A stretch of 64,000 bases of DNA from assembly GCA_010645155.1 (NCBI GenBank), contig CM021323.1, positions 9,978,196 to 10,042,195 of the forward strand. The letters run 5' to 3'. Positions 12,147 through 22,996 of the stretch are shown here, one piece after another (the first letter of the stretch is position 1; each line of letters opens with the position of its first letter). This stretch comes from Tigriopus japonicus (taxonomy: Eukaryota > Arthropoda > Copepoda > Harpacticoida > Harpacticidae). Position numbers and translations under genes: made by a program. The notes under the pieces are model-generated. The model searched no databases. It was not told where the DNA came from and saw only the letters and a program-made list of their open reading frames with translations.

Positions 12147-13283
12147 ATGCCCAAACCCGTGCTGAGTATGGAAGTGCCACACCGACCCCTGTCCGAACTC
12201 AGAGCCGAATACTGGATGATCCAGAAACTGGGGTGTGGCGGCTTTGGGAAAGTGTATCTCATTCGGAACCGACAAACCCGCGAATACTGCGCTGCCAAAC
12301 ATCAAAAATGGCTCACTCCGGATACGCAGAAGAACGCTCGCCGTGAAGTGGCTCTCTTGCGGCGGGTGGAACATCAAAATCACGTGGTTCGTCTCATGGA
12401 CTACTTTGAAGGCGAAGAGCAAAGTGTGATCTTGACAGAGTACCTCCAGGGCGGTGAGCTCTTTCAAAGGATCTCCTCCAAGGATTACCAATTGACCGAG
12501 GCCAAATGCAGAGGATTCTTCCGACAAATCCTCAAGGGGGTGGAGTTCATTCACACCAAACGTATCATCCACCTGGACCTGAAACCCCAGAACATTGTCC
12601 TCGTGTCTCCCCAGAATGTGACTGTGATTGAGGAGGATCAGCTTAATGAAAGCCGTTCCTCGACCTCGTCTTTCCGGAGCCGCAGTAGCTTCACACACAC
12701 CGAGGATAGGCTTAAAATCATTGACTTCGGTTTGGCCAAGGAACTCGGTCTATATGCCGACCGCATTCCCATCACCATGTGTGGTACACTCGAATTTATG
12801 TGTCCCGAAGTCATGCGATGCTCACACGCCTCACCGGCCTCCGATATGTGGAGTGTAGGAGTGATCCTGTACATGATGCTCTCGGGAGGTCTATCGCCTT
12901 TCTGGGCCGGCTCGGAGTATCGCACTCAACGTCGAATCATACGTGGCATCTACAGCCTTGAGCACCCAAACTTCAAGGATATTACCCAAAACGCAATGGA
13001 TTGTATCGAAAAGCTCTTGGACACAGACGGCTCACGGCGACTGTCTGCCTCGCAATGCCTCGAGCACCAATGGCTAACCGGTTCGTACTTGGACACACTC
13101 AAGGCCTTGGAGACCACCTGGATGAGGAAGTACTTGGCCAAGCGCCGATGGCAACGTTGGTACAACACGGTTCGCGCTATGAATCGCATGCAACGATTAA
13201 TCCAAGACGCTGGCAATGCTGAGGCTGAAGCTTTCACCATGAGTCCCTTCAGTGTGACCACTCCCAAAGAAAAGTGGGTTTAA
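12147..13283 (+). CDS. MLCK-like serine/threonine protein kinase
   Basis: A single-exon kinase of 378 residues that should phosphorylate proteins on serine or threonine using ATP. The start chosen is the ATG at 12147 in a good context (ACC before it); the upstream frame contains no ATG. The glycine loop GCGGFGKV is at 29-36, the ATP-binding lysine at 51, the alpha-C glutamate at 67, the catalytic loop HLDLKPQN at 142-149, DFG at 193-195 and CPE at 219-221, so all key residues are present. The HLD form of the catalytic loop is typical of the myosin light chain kinase/DAPK group. Residues 326-351 (WMRKYLAKRRWQRWY then NTVRAMNRMQRL) match the calmodulin-binding helix that follows the kinase domain in MLCKs. 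Family members are often giant Ig-containing proteins; this one has only kinase plus regulatory tail. A Ser/Arg-rich insertion of roughly 25-30 residues lies between the catalytic loop and DFG. A polyadenylation-type AATAAA occurs at 13819. Assignment to MLCK versus related CaM kinases is well supported but not proven. Confidence 0.88.
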   Translation: MPKPVLSMEVPHRPLSELRAEYWMIQKLGCGGFGKVYLIRNRQTREYCAAKHQKWLTPDTQKNARREVALLRRVEHQNHVVRLMDYFEGEEQSVILTEYLQGGELFQRISSKDYQLTEAKCRGFFRQILKGVEFIHTKRIIHLDLKPQNIVLVSPQNVTVIEEDQLNESRSSTSSFRSRSSFTHTEDRLKIIDFGLAKELGLYADRIPITMCGTLEFMCPEVMRCSHASPASDMWSVGVILYMMLSGGLSPFWAGSEYRTQRRIIRGIYSLEHPNFKDITQNAMDCIEKLLDTDGSRRLSASQCLEHQWLTGSYLDTLKALETTWMRKYLAKRRWQRWYNTVRAMNRMQRLIQDAGNAEAEAFTMSPFSVTTPKEKWV

Positions 13284-15532
13284 GGTGCCAGTCCGATAAT
13301 CTTGTCAACAACCATTTCCCTCTTCCCTTGATCTCTTGCAGAAATATTTAAAAATGGACTTACAGAATCAACAAATTAGGCACATCCATAAATACCAGAA
13401 GAAAGGACAAGGGTGTGCAGACCAGGAAGAACCAATGGACCACAAGCGACATCATCACACGAATATGTCTCGTTCTCTAGCGTCTGAAATGGCTCTCAAC
13501 TTGACGATGGTTGCATTCAAAGTAGACATATCCATTGATATCTGAGCTTTTGGTCAACAGATAAGGCCCCACCTCAACCATTTGCGCTCTATGTCTTCCT
13601 CCCCAGTGTAATTTCATTTGGAGTCAATTTCCCTTTGATTCTATGTTGTTGGTCTGCATCAACCCGAAGTTTTGATTTGATTAATCCCCAACAACCTCAA
13701 TCCAAGTCATCGTTCAGTGCCATATTTTCAAAACATGTACTACATCCAACAGTTATCTCTGTACTTGAGCACCTTTTCAACCACCCGCACTTTGTCAATT
13801 GATCAACCAATATCAAGAATAAATCCATCAATGGGTTATTTGTATTAAAACATTATTGCTGGGAATTTTTCCTCTAATAAATAACATACTTAAAAATGCC
13901 ATTCAATTTTTATTCTAATTGGTTCAACGCTGACGACACATTGTTATTCATTTAATTGGTTTCCGCAAGCACCCATATCCCAATTGAGTAAGAATTCCAC
14001 CAAAGCAAGCCCAAATGAAACCTTTATTTTAGGCACTCTGCTCCAGTCCCGTTTCTTTCTTAACTTGAAAACTGCATTTGACTTTAATAATAAAGCAACT
14101 TGTAAGATATGGGCAGTCAAAAGTTGTAACATTCAGAGCGGCCAAACTGAACTAACGAAAATGCCTTACCCAACCATTCACACAAGGTGATTCCGAACAT
14201 ATAGGTAAAAACAGAAAAGAATTAATTTTGCGAGTTGTCCCACGTCTCATGACAATGCCATCCACACCAAACCTGGCTCTTGCAACCTTACCTACGAAAT
14301 TGCTGAAAAGTTCGAGTGATCCTAGTGCCACCATCAATAATATTTGACTTATTTGTGATTTATACACTTCCTTCCTTAGATCATTTTTAATGTTCTATCC
14401 AAATATTACACTCACATCACATCGAAACAAAGCGATCGATTTATCAGATGTTCTTATCCTTGAGCTACATTTATTGATTCATATTCATTTCACTACCATC
14501 CACTCAGATGATATCATCAATAAGAGACTTCTCGTTATCAATGCAATGTTGTTCACATTCTTTTCATCATTTAGAAATAAAATACTGTAAATGATTGAGC
14601 ATAGAGGACTGTGAACTGGAGACCGCTCCTCGTTTCGCCGTTTACGTTAGTAGGGAAGTCTTTCCCAAGCATGGTGGATTGCTTAACTTTCATTGATGAA
14701 ATGTCTAGATTTTAAATACGTTTTTCAACGTCAAAGTGTCAAAATGAACAACTTTCAACAAACCAATTACTTTATGTTAGGCTAAATAAAATAATTAAAT
14801 CCCTAAAACAAATTGCTAAAAATTCCAAAACTGAAGTGCTAGTTATCAAAAGAGGTATAGATAGGCATAGGCATAAAATATTATCCATATATCTCAAGCA
14901 GATGTTCAGCCGTATTAGTTCAATGACTCCAAAATAATGGTCAATATTCATGTAAACACATAGATTGTAAAATCCTTGTTATTTCTAGATCTTTCAATAG
15001 TTTCCCAAATCATTAGATGTAAACTAAGTTTGTTGGCTTGATGTAGGATTTTTTGATGTCTTTATCTGTCCATATTAGGCGTTTAGCAAGGTTCGTTGAC
15101 TCCAATTTGTAAGCAGACGCATGAAATATATTTTTCTCTAATTCCAAATTCCACCTCCAAAAATGTGTCTTTCTTCAGGTACTTCAAACCTTGAATATTT
15201 TCTCAAGAGAGCACTTTTATGAGGAAAGTATGAGCACTTCAAATCAAAAATATGAAGTTAAGCACAACTTCATATTTGGTTTACACAAACACTGATGCAA
15301 TACAAAAAGGTATCCAGCACAGTATTCCACTTGTTGCTGAACTTAGATTTAATCAAACACTTAAATAACAATACTTTCACAAGGTGAGAGAGTGGCCTTT
15401 AATCACAAATAAAACATTCTTTATCTCCTTTGGTTAAATCACTTGCATGGACTTGCTTAGATGCCATGCAATAAGTTGCAAGATGATGTAGCCATTTAAA
15501 GCCTTGGTTTATGAGGGTCTGCTTTGTACAAA
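13284..15532. other. kinase 3' flank and AT-rich intergenic
   Basis: The likely 3' UTR of the kinase is at its left, with AATAAA at 13819-13824. An acceptor-like CTCTTGCAG at 13333-13341 is followed by a frame open to 13545, discussed as a possible extra exon. The remainder is AT-rich with no recognisable gene. Confidence 0.5.
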
Positions 15533-16125
15533 CTCAGCGGACAACTCGACCCAGTGGACAACTCGACCCAGCGGACAACTCGACCCAGCGGACAACTCGA
15601 CCCAGTGGACAACTCGACCCAGCGGATAACTTAACCTTGTGAACAACTCGACTCTGAAAACAACTAAACCCACTACAAAAGTCGAGCTTGTGGAAATCTG
15701 AAAAAGCACAAAACTCAAACTAGTGTTTCAAAATATTCACTTTAATTCAAAAAATCAAATTTGAGGAAGAAACAATCTGCCTTTGGAAGTAGGAAAAATC
15801 AGTAAAATGATATTCAATAGCAAAAATGCCTTTTGAAAATATAAAGTTATACATATTTTATAGATTTTCTGAAAAATGGGGATCTGCCATGCAATTTTGA
15901 TTACTAGAAGTTCAATTGATTGGTTAGTTCTGTTTTGTGCCTTTTTGAAGCTGTCCACTAAGTCGAATTTCTGCTGGGTCAAGTTGTTCATTAGGTTAAG
16001 TTGTCCACTGGGTCGAGTTGTCCGCTGGGTCAGTTGTCCACTGGGTAGAGTTGTCCACTGGGTCGAGTTGTCTGCTGGGTCGAGTTGTCTGCTGGGTCGA
16101 GTTGTCCGCTGGGTCGAGTTGTCCT
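15533..16125. mobile_element. foldback element 1, 17-bp repeat arms
   Basis: The left arm (15533 to about 15695) is a tandem array of a 17 bp unit, GGACAACTCGACCCAGC with C/T variants. The right arm (about 15951-16125) is an array of the reverse complement of the same unit. A spacer of roughly 250 bp, AT-rich and unrelated to the unit, separates them. In both arms the outermost units are nearly identical and the innermost have decayed. The arms can pair into a long hairpin, the architecture of Foldback-type transposons. No target-site duplication could be recognised, so the ends are approximate. Short valine/serine-rich open frames in it are shadows of the repeat. Confidence 0.65.
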
Positions 16126-16428
16126 GTCACTGATTGAATTATGTTTGTGTGTTGAATCAAAAACGTTAATGTACGTATGCCGCTTTTTTAACCAAAGGCA
16201 GAATATTGTTTCTTGGCTGGCGATGGAATCTCTACTGCATACAGAGGTCTATGGTTGGGGGTATTGGCAAACATAAAACTGCTTACAAAATTTAGGAGGT
16301 GATCAGCTGTAAGCTGTGAACTGTTTTTCTTGTTTTGATTTCAACAGGCTGATTGCACACAAATGCATTCGAACTTGACCTCGTATCAATCATAGTCGAG
16401 AAGAGCTTGATGAAACTAGACCTCTACC

Positions 16429-18416
16429 AAGAGTACAATCATATCCAACGTCATCTAGTTCATTCTGCTCGCAACTGCTCGCCGTTCCCAAAAGGATGCA
16501 CAAGTACCCTCTAAGCCGAACAAATTTTCCAAAATATGAGACTAAAATAGCAACTTCTGAGAAACTAAAGGGCCTAGAACCTTAATGAAGGGGTCCAAAA
16601 TGACCTATTAGTGTGCTTCAAATTTTTGAAGGCTGCATTACCTATAAAATTAAGTTTAAAACTTTAAAAGACAGTGAGAGAATGAAAATCTATCCCCCTG
16701 GACATATTGATGCGAGTGGTGCTTGGCTGTCAAGGTCACTGCTGAGAAAGAGTGCAGGGGATTTTCCTCCCCTCTTGATTTCAACCCTAACTGCAATTTA
16801 GACTTGCCCACCTACCCCTTGATATGCAAGATTACATGAGTAGGTGATGATGGCCAGCAGGGGAGTCCAGTCAAATGCTTGCCAGCTTCAGATGGCTTGC
16901 CCACAGACCATATAATGGCATTGGGCTTGTCCAGCCATGGATATACTTACAGAAGAGGATGCGAAGACAGCTGTTTGTTGTTGTTTTTGAGAGCCCAATG
17001 AGGCCCTCTGGAGTGAACGATAGGGAAGTGTTATGGACTCAATATTCAATATTTTATGCTACATCAGTGAACAAATTGTCTAGACATCATTCTAGTTTGT
17101 GTTTCTGTCTCTTAGAGATAATTAAATGCAACCCACTCTTGGGTAAATCACGTTCACCACTCATTATCAACCCTATTCAACTTATCCTGAAATACCAATG
17201 GTTTCAGATTATAAGTACCAAACAACACCATCAAAGCGAAGAATACAGTGCTCCATGAGAGTGATCTGTTCTTCACTGCATTCTGCAGGAATAATCAGTG
17301 TGAGGGAATCATCAACAACTCAACTATTAGTTGACAAAAAAATTGTTTAATCTCGTGCTTCCTCTCGGTTTGGCTGATCAAAATGTTGATATTTGGCATC
17401 TAATGGATTTCAAGTATTTCAGACGATAAAATGCTGACTAAAAATGATGTTTTTATGGGGAAGAGTGTGGATACTGTGGCTGTGAGTTTCATTGTTAATA
17501 ACATGGCCACAGTTTTCTAAAAAGACGCCCAATCTTCATGAAACTTGATCGAAGTATAACTGAACTTGTTGTCTGAAGTTGGTATTATTATATTTAAGTT
17601 AGATATGCATTTATTCGAGATCCATTCTCCATTTTGTGCGAGATATTGGTCTGAAGGAGCTCAGTTTTGACTAATTCCCGAGAACAGAAAGCAGCATTAT
17701 AAAAATGAATGGTAGGAAAAGGAGCGCTATCTAATGCTGCAACAATGTTTTGAAGCGATGTTTGCTATCAAACACCTATTTCTATCGTTTTTTGGCAATT
17801 TCGTTCAAATTCACTGCAGAGCCGCACCGTTTTAAGGGCCTCATTGGGCTACGCCTCAGCTGAAGTTCGCGTCCTGTGGTGAGAGGTTCCTGGTCCAGCT
17901 TACCCACTGGCACTTGTTAAGAAGGGAACTGCAAGGATTGCTGGGCCGGGCAAGCTCTCTCTCTTTCCACACTGAACCCAGTGAACAAACAAGGACTTAA
18001 AGGACTTGACTCAATATTTCAGGGTTGAAAGGGGAAAGAGAGAAAACTCAACATGCTGCTCTCTATCAATATTCTATCTGACACATTTTTATGGTAGAAG
18101 CCCTGATTTCGAACGTTTTCTCTGAAAAAAACATTGATCAGAATGAGGGGTGAGATATTCATTTTTCTCTCGGTCTTTTAGATTTTAGACCTAATTTTAC
18201 AGGTAATTCAGCTTTGAATTATTTGAAACACACTAATGGGTCATTTTGGACCCCTTCATTAAGGTTCTAGGCCCTTTAGTTTCTCAGAAGCTGCTATGTT
18301 AGTCTCATATTTTGGAAAATTTGCTCAGCTTAGAGGGTACTTGTGCATCCTTTCGGGAACGGCGAGCAGTTGCGAGCAGAATGAATTAGATGGCGTTGGA
18401 TATGATTGTACTCTTT
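16429..18416. mobile_element. 2-kb long inverted-repeat element
   Basis: About 285 bp at 16429-16712 recur as the reverse complement at 18137-18416 with perhaps 80-85% identity by eye, beginning with AGAGTACAATCATATCC at both outer ends. The 1.4 kb interior contains a 127-codon open frame at 16875 that I do not recognise and otherwise no coding signal. Just outside the arms, similar direct repeats occur: AAGAGCTTGATGAAACTAG on the left and AAGAGCTCTAGATGAAACGAG on the right. The structure suggests an old non-autonomous DNA transposon with long terminal inverted repeats; the superfamily is unknown. Confidence 0.5.
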
Positions 18417-18814
18417 CTTAAAGAGCTCTAGATGAAACGAGTTTTTCGATGGCAGAGAACATGCACTTAGCTGATGCAAAGTCAAACCATCTATTACGGT
18501 AGCTTGCATAAAGGATTTTGAAGGTCCGAGACCAAGGCCTTGCATAGGGCACTATGCAAGGCTATGAGATTATGGAATGAGGGTAAATGACTGGATGATT
18601 TATTCACGTAGAGGGAGGATTACAAATACGTATATTGATTTAGACGACTACAGTATATCTAGCTTGAAAGTGTGGAAGCAGATCAAGGAATACAAGATTT
18701 CACGGGCATGCGATGATAGTTCTTGTAATATAATTTTAGGAAAAATATGAACCATCATTTCCTTCTTTGCATTAAAAATATTCAGCAAGAGTTTTCAAGA
18801 GCTGGAATTTGCGA

Positions 18815-19134
18815 TTTTAGGGAGTCAGTGGCGGAATTGCTCTCTCAACTGCTATGCTCGAACAAGAGGAATGCATAAAGAATCAAGTCACCTGGCACCC
18901 TTGCTCCTGGACTGCTGAAATGAGCTCAAAACAAATCTCCACTGACCTAACTGGAGTGACATTTTTGTCTATATAGAACTGTAGATAAGACGTGTGGTCA
19001 AGAGCTCCTCAAATACTTCAACGTTTTTCGTCGAAACCGAGTGTCTGTGGACTTCTTTCCTGAAAAGCTAGCCTGCACTTTATAATGGACTAATTTCTAC
19101 CGTTATATTTCCCATATTTTTCGAGGCCTGGGCT
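18815..19134 (+). promoter_or_regulatory. LINE 5' leader
   Basis: Non-coding sequence immediately upstream of the ORF1 ATG. Part of it (18815-18985) has a second copy at 53641-53800, including a shared GGCACCCTTG and CAAATCTCCACTG, which suggests it belongs to the element and contains its internal promoter. The left boundary is set by where that similarity begins. Confidence 0.45.
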
Positions 19135-20079
19135 ATGAGCGAATTGTTGACTAAAAAGGATGCAACCAGTGCCGATGGAGAAAGTGACTCCGTTCAAATG
19201 GAGGAGAAAACTTACGCCAGTACACTGGCTAAGGTTGCGCACAAAGAGTTCCCGTTCTTGGTGATGGATTTTGAGTGCCTAGAGCATCCAGATGATGCAC
19301 TTACACCGGATCCTTTGGCAATATTCTTGCTTGATAGGATTGGACTGAAAAAGGCAGAGCTGACCGAATTACTTGGACTTGCGGCAGGAATGAGAACCCT
19401 AAGGGTAAAAACGTCGACCTCAGTAATTGTGAGTGAGAGATTTGGCCATAATGTTGAGTTCAATCACACTTACAACGGCAGAAGATGGAAGTGCGTCATC
19501 AGGGGAGGCTTAAGCCTTCAAAGTTAAGGTTCCTCAATGTCCCAGACGAGATTACCGATCAACAGCTATGTGAAGCAACTGGATTGTAGCTAAATTGGAG
19601 GTTCCTGATTTAATTCGGGTGGAAAACCGTAACATAAGAAGAATTCTTTATAAGTCACAAATAAGGAAGTGTTACAGATGCAAAGAGCAAGGTCACATTC
19701 AATCCCAGTGTATTACAGACCGGCAGTCCAACCAACAAGGGGAAGAAAATCAACGGTCAAGGAATTCAAATAGTCAAGAATACAGGGAAAGCCTTGTTCC
19801 CTCTGTCCGCCGGGATGGAGAAGGCGAGACCACCATGGTCAATCTAGTATGTCAGATCAACAACCCCCGCCAATTGACGACGATTGTCCAGACGGGATCT
19901 CAGGCGGTAATACGAGGCGAGTTTTGGAAACACAGGGCACGAGTATGATTCACAATGTGCTCGAGGTGCCAAGATCAAAGACCTCAATGGGACCAGGTAT
20001 GAAGAGGAAAGAAAAGAAAGACAAACTTAAAGTGGCTGACCAAGATTATATTGTCACTGGAAGCAAAGTAAATTCCTAG
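19135..20079 (+). pseudogene. LINE ORF1 (gag-like nucleic-acid-binding protein)
   Basis: ORF1 proteins of this retrotransposon group bind the element RNA. The frame opens at ATG 19135 (MSELLTKKDATSADGESD) and stays open to about 19508. It then shifts frame into a stretch reading LRFLNVPDEITDQQL, which resembles the conserved part of such ORF1 proteins, and is broken by a TAG near 19588. Reading resumes and reaches a CCHC zinc knuckle, CYRCKEQGHIQSQC, at about 19672-19713. A further shift near 19900 leads to a lysine-rich end and a TAG stop at 20077. At least two frameshifts and one stop make it a pseudogene. Only one zinc knuckle is visible. Confidence 0.75.
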
Positions 20080-20097
20080 CCAAAAATGGGTTTTCTA

Positions 20098-20310
20098 CAG
20101 TCTATCAGAAAAGTTTGCATAACGTCGAGCGTCAGCTCGTTTTTTAAGCCTGGCCTTGGAAGGACAAGGCCGAAAAGGTTGAAATTTGGTCAGAATGACC
20201 AACATGGACCAACATACCACGCAAATATCCAAAAACCCAGATGCAATCAAATAATCAAAACTTTTTTTACCAAAGACTGAAAAAGAGGCGGCGCAAAAGT
20301 TTGCATAACA
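20098..20310 (+). repeat. Tc1 left terminal inverted repeat
   Basis: Begins CAGTCTATCAGAAAAG; transposase-binding direct repeats are presumed at about 20109-20124 and 20294-20309. It pairs with 21493-21705. The open frames inside both repeats encode the same peptide on opposite strands purely because of this symmetry. Confidence 0.93.
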
Positions 20311-20465
20311 CTTTTGAGCAAGTCGAGGAAAGTGTGAGATTTTTCGAGAAACACCTGTAATTTTCTATTGTTTTCAAGAGATTGATGATGAAAAAAGTCT
20401 GGATGATTCTAAAGGTTATAAAAAAGGCGAAAATCTCCATGTAACCTCTCTGTTTTGAAGCAATT

Positions 20466-21487
20466 ATGGGTGCAGCAAAAGAGTTAGCCTTGGAGACCAA
20501 GGCCACGATCATTGACCTCCACAAAAAGGCCAGGGATACAGGAAGATATCCAAGACCTTAAGTATTCCCATCCCGACCATCCAAGGAGTGGTCCGACGTT
20601 TCCAGCAGCGAGGACATGTTGGCAATGCTGACCGGCCTGGACGACCTCGTAAGCTTCCGACAAGATCCGTCAGAAAAGTGGTGCGAAAGGTGGAGCAGTA
20701 CCCTCGTACAACCTTGGGTGAGATCCAGGATGACCTTGCCAATGAGGGTCTCAAGGTTTCAAAGGATACCATATCGAGGACCATCAGGACTGCTGGACTT
20801 CAGGCAAGGCGGCCGAGGCGCACCCCTTTTTTGAAGCCAAGACACGCCAAAACGCGGTTGAAGTACGCCAAGGACCATCTGGACAAGGACGAGAGCTTCT
20901 GGCAATCCATCTTGTGGTCGGATGAGACGAAAATTGAGCTCTTCAGTCACAACCACGTCCAAACTGTCTATCGCCATCCTGGACAGGCTTACCTCCCGAA
21001 GAACACCCTTCCCACAGTCAAGCACGGGGGTGGTTCCATCATGCTCTGGGGAGCATTCAGTGCCCGTGGTCCAGGGAACATCGTGAGGATCAAGGGGATC
21101 ATGAAGAAGGAGGACTACTGCAAGATCCTTCAAGAAAACCTGCAGCAGTCGGCGGAGAAGTTGGAGTTGGGTCCGGATTTCTTGTTCCAGCACGACAATG
21201 ATCCAAAGCACACGAGTCGAATGGTCAAGCAATGGCTCACAGACAATGGCATTCAGGTGCTGGACTGGCCAGCGATGAATCCAGACCTGAATCCTATTGA
21301 GAATCTGTGGCAAGAGCTCAAGAGGAGAATCAGGATGAGGAAGCCCAAGAATCTGACCGAGTTGGAGTCCGTGGCCATTGAAGAGTGGCATAGTATCCCC
21401 CCTGAGACTTGTAACAATCTGGTTAAGAGTTACAAAAAGCGACTATTAGCTATTTTGAAGGCTAAGGGGTTTTCAATAAATTATTGA
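20466..21487 (+). pseudogene. Tc1 transposase, one frameshift near N terminus
   Basis: Transposases of this family cut and paste the element at TA sites. The ATG at 20466 opens MGAAKELALETKATIIDLHK, the expected start of the DNA-binding domain. One base is then missing in an A/G run near 20525-20535, after which the correct frame (YRKISKTLSIPIPTIQGVV) runs without a stop to TGA at 21487. The helix-turn-helix region includes GRPRKLPTRSVRKVV. The catalytic DDE residues are all present: WSDETK, QHDNDPKHTS, and the E of NPIENLW, with 34 residues expected between the second D and the E. Apart from the single shift the protein is intact at about 340 residues, so a sequencing error at the A/G run is a live alternative to real inactivation. 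Confidence 0.9.
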
Positions 21488-21492
21488 TTCAA

Positions 21493-21705
21493 TGTTATGC
21501 AAACTTTTGCGCCGCCCCTTTTTCAGTCTTTGGTAAAAAAAGTTTTGATTATTTGATTGCATCTGGGTTTTTGGATATTTGCGTGGTATGTTGGTCCATG
21601 TTGGTCATTCTGACCAAATTTCAACCTTTTCGGCCTTGTCCTTCCAAGGCCAGGCTTAAAAAACGAGCTGACGCTCGACGTTATGCAAACTTTTCTGATA
21701 GACTG
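21493..21705 (-). repeat. Tc1 right terminal inverted repeat
   Basis: Reverse complement of the left repeat over 213 bp with about one mismatch (an A/G difference in the inner part). Starts five bases after the transposase stop codon. Confidence 0.93.
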
Positions 21706-22996
21706 TACGTTCAATCCATCTTAACGCTCAAAGCTTGTCAAACAAGGTCACTGACCTTGAACGACTTCTCTTTAGTGAATCTCCAGATTTTGTTGTTATT
21801 TCTGAAACTTTGTTGAACGATCACATTTTTTCCTCTGAATTTGAGTATCCACAATTAGTCCACAAAAGTAGTCCACAAGAATGTGCAATCTCAGTAGAGG
21901 ATGTGACCCTGGTTGGAGTATATTTATCGCCCAATGCTTTGGAAGCTGACAGAACCCTTTTGAATCATTTCATCTCAAACATTTCCACGCGCACAGTCAT
22001 TTGTGGAGATATTAATCATCCCTACATATCCTGGAAACATGAATTTGGAACGTCACCCACCGAAAATGAATTCTTAGAATCGGTTCTGAACGCATTCTTG
22101 GTGCAAATGATTGACTTCCCAACGCATGAGAAGGGAACCTATGCTTGCCTATTGAATTCTGCGTGTATGTTGGAAACACAAATGTTAAAACTGAACAATT
22201 TGTCCATGTTCTATCCCGTGGCGATTTTGGCGCCTTCCGTACTTTTCTCTTGAGTGTTGACTGGGTGTCTAAAATGTCCGTCCTGTCAGTGGAGGAGGCT
22301 TGGATCAAGCTTAAAACGCTTAAAACTGCCTTGAACCAAGGAGTCGTGCAATTCTTCCCCTGGAGACGCAGATGAGAAAAAAGGAAACCACCGCGGTTTA
22401 AGAAAAAGATTCAAAAGCTAACTCATAAGAAAGCGGCTTTGTGGAAGAAGTTTAAAAAGTCTGGAACTGAGGAGGACAAGATCAACTTCAAGAAGCAAAA
22501 GTGCCCAAAAAAAGCCCAAAGAGAAGTTCGTAAAGCTAAACTTGCTAATGAAAACAAGCCCTTACACGAGCAAAATTTTCGTGGTGTCTATGGCTACGTG
22601 AATAACCTTCGAAAGGCGTCCAGAAATATTGGTCCACTATTCGACAACATAGATTTTCTACAAGCAGAGGACAAACAAATGGCTGAAATTCTAAATAAAC
22701 ATTTTTCTTCAGCATTCGAGGATCCTTTGCAGGGTGATCCCAAAATTAGGATGAGCGCTCAACAACTTTTTCAAGAAATGACCTCAATTAATTTCACCCC
22801 CAGAATTGTTGGGGAAAGGATCAAAAGGTTGAAGACGGCGTCTGCTTGTGGCCCAGACGAAATCTCCTCGTATATCTTGAAAAACTTGGTGATGATGTTT
22901 CCATTCCACTTGTGGCCTTGTTCAACATGTCTATTTCAATCTGGAATTGTTCCATTGGATAGGAAGAAAGCAAATGTGACCCCTATTCACAAAAAT

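Larger units (their letters stand above)
20098..21705 (+). mobile_element. Tc1-family DNA transposon, IR/DR type
   Basis: A complete 1608 bp Tc1/mariner-superfamily element flanked by the expected TA duplication (20096-20097 and 21706-21707). Its terminal inverted repeats are 213 bp each and differ at only about one position. Each repeat contains AAAAGTTTGCATAAC near both its outer and inner ends, the paired direct-repeat layout known as IR/DR. The transposase lies between the repeats on the + strand. It sits in ORF2 of the surrounding LINE, four codons after the ATG, and so is younger than that LINE. The near-identical ends argue for recent insertion. Confidence 0.93.

Noticed and set aside
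12135..12925. Long - strand frames (187 and 95 codons) opposite the kinase
   Set aside because: Shadows of the kinase coding sequence; composition mirrors its codon bias and no domain is present.
15533..16125. CRISPR-like array of regular short repeats
   Set aside because: Units are directly abutting with no unique spacers, and the array is inverted on the other side. The genome is eukaryotic.
20759..21391. 210-codon - strand frame opposite the Tc1 transposase
   Set aside because: Shadow of the transposase coding strand.
20086..21714. Two 63-64 residue proteins with the same sequence on opposite strands
   Set aside because: They are readings of the two Tc1 terminal inverted repeats, not genes.
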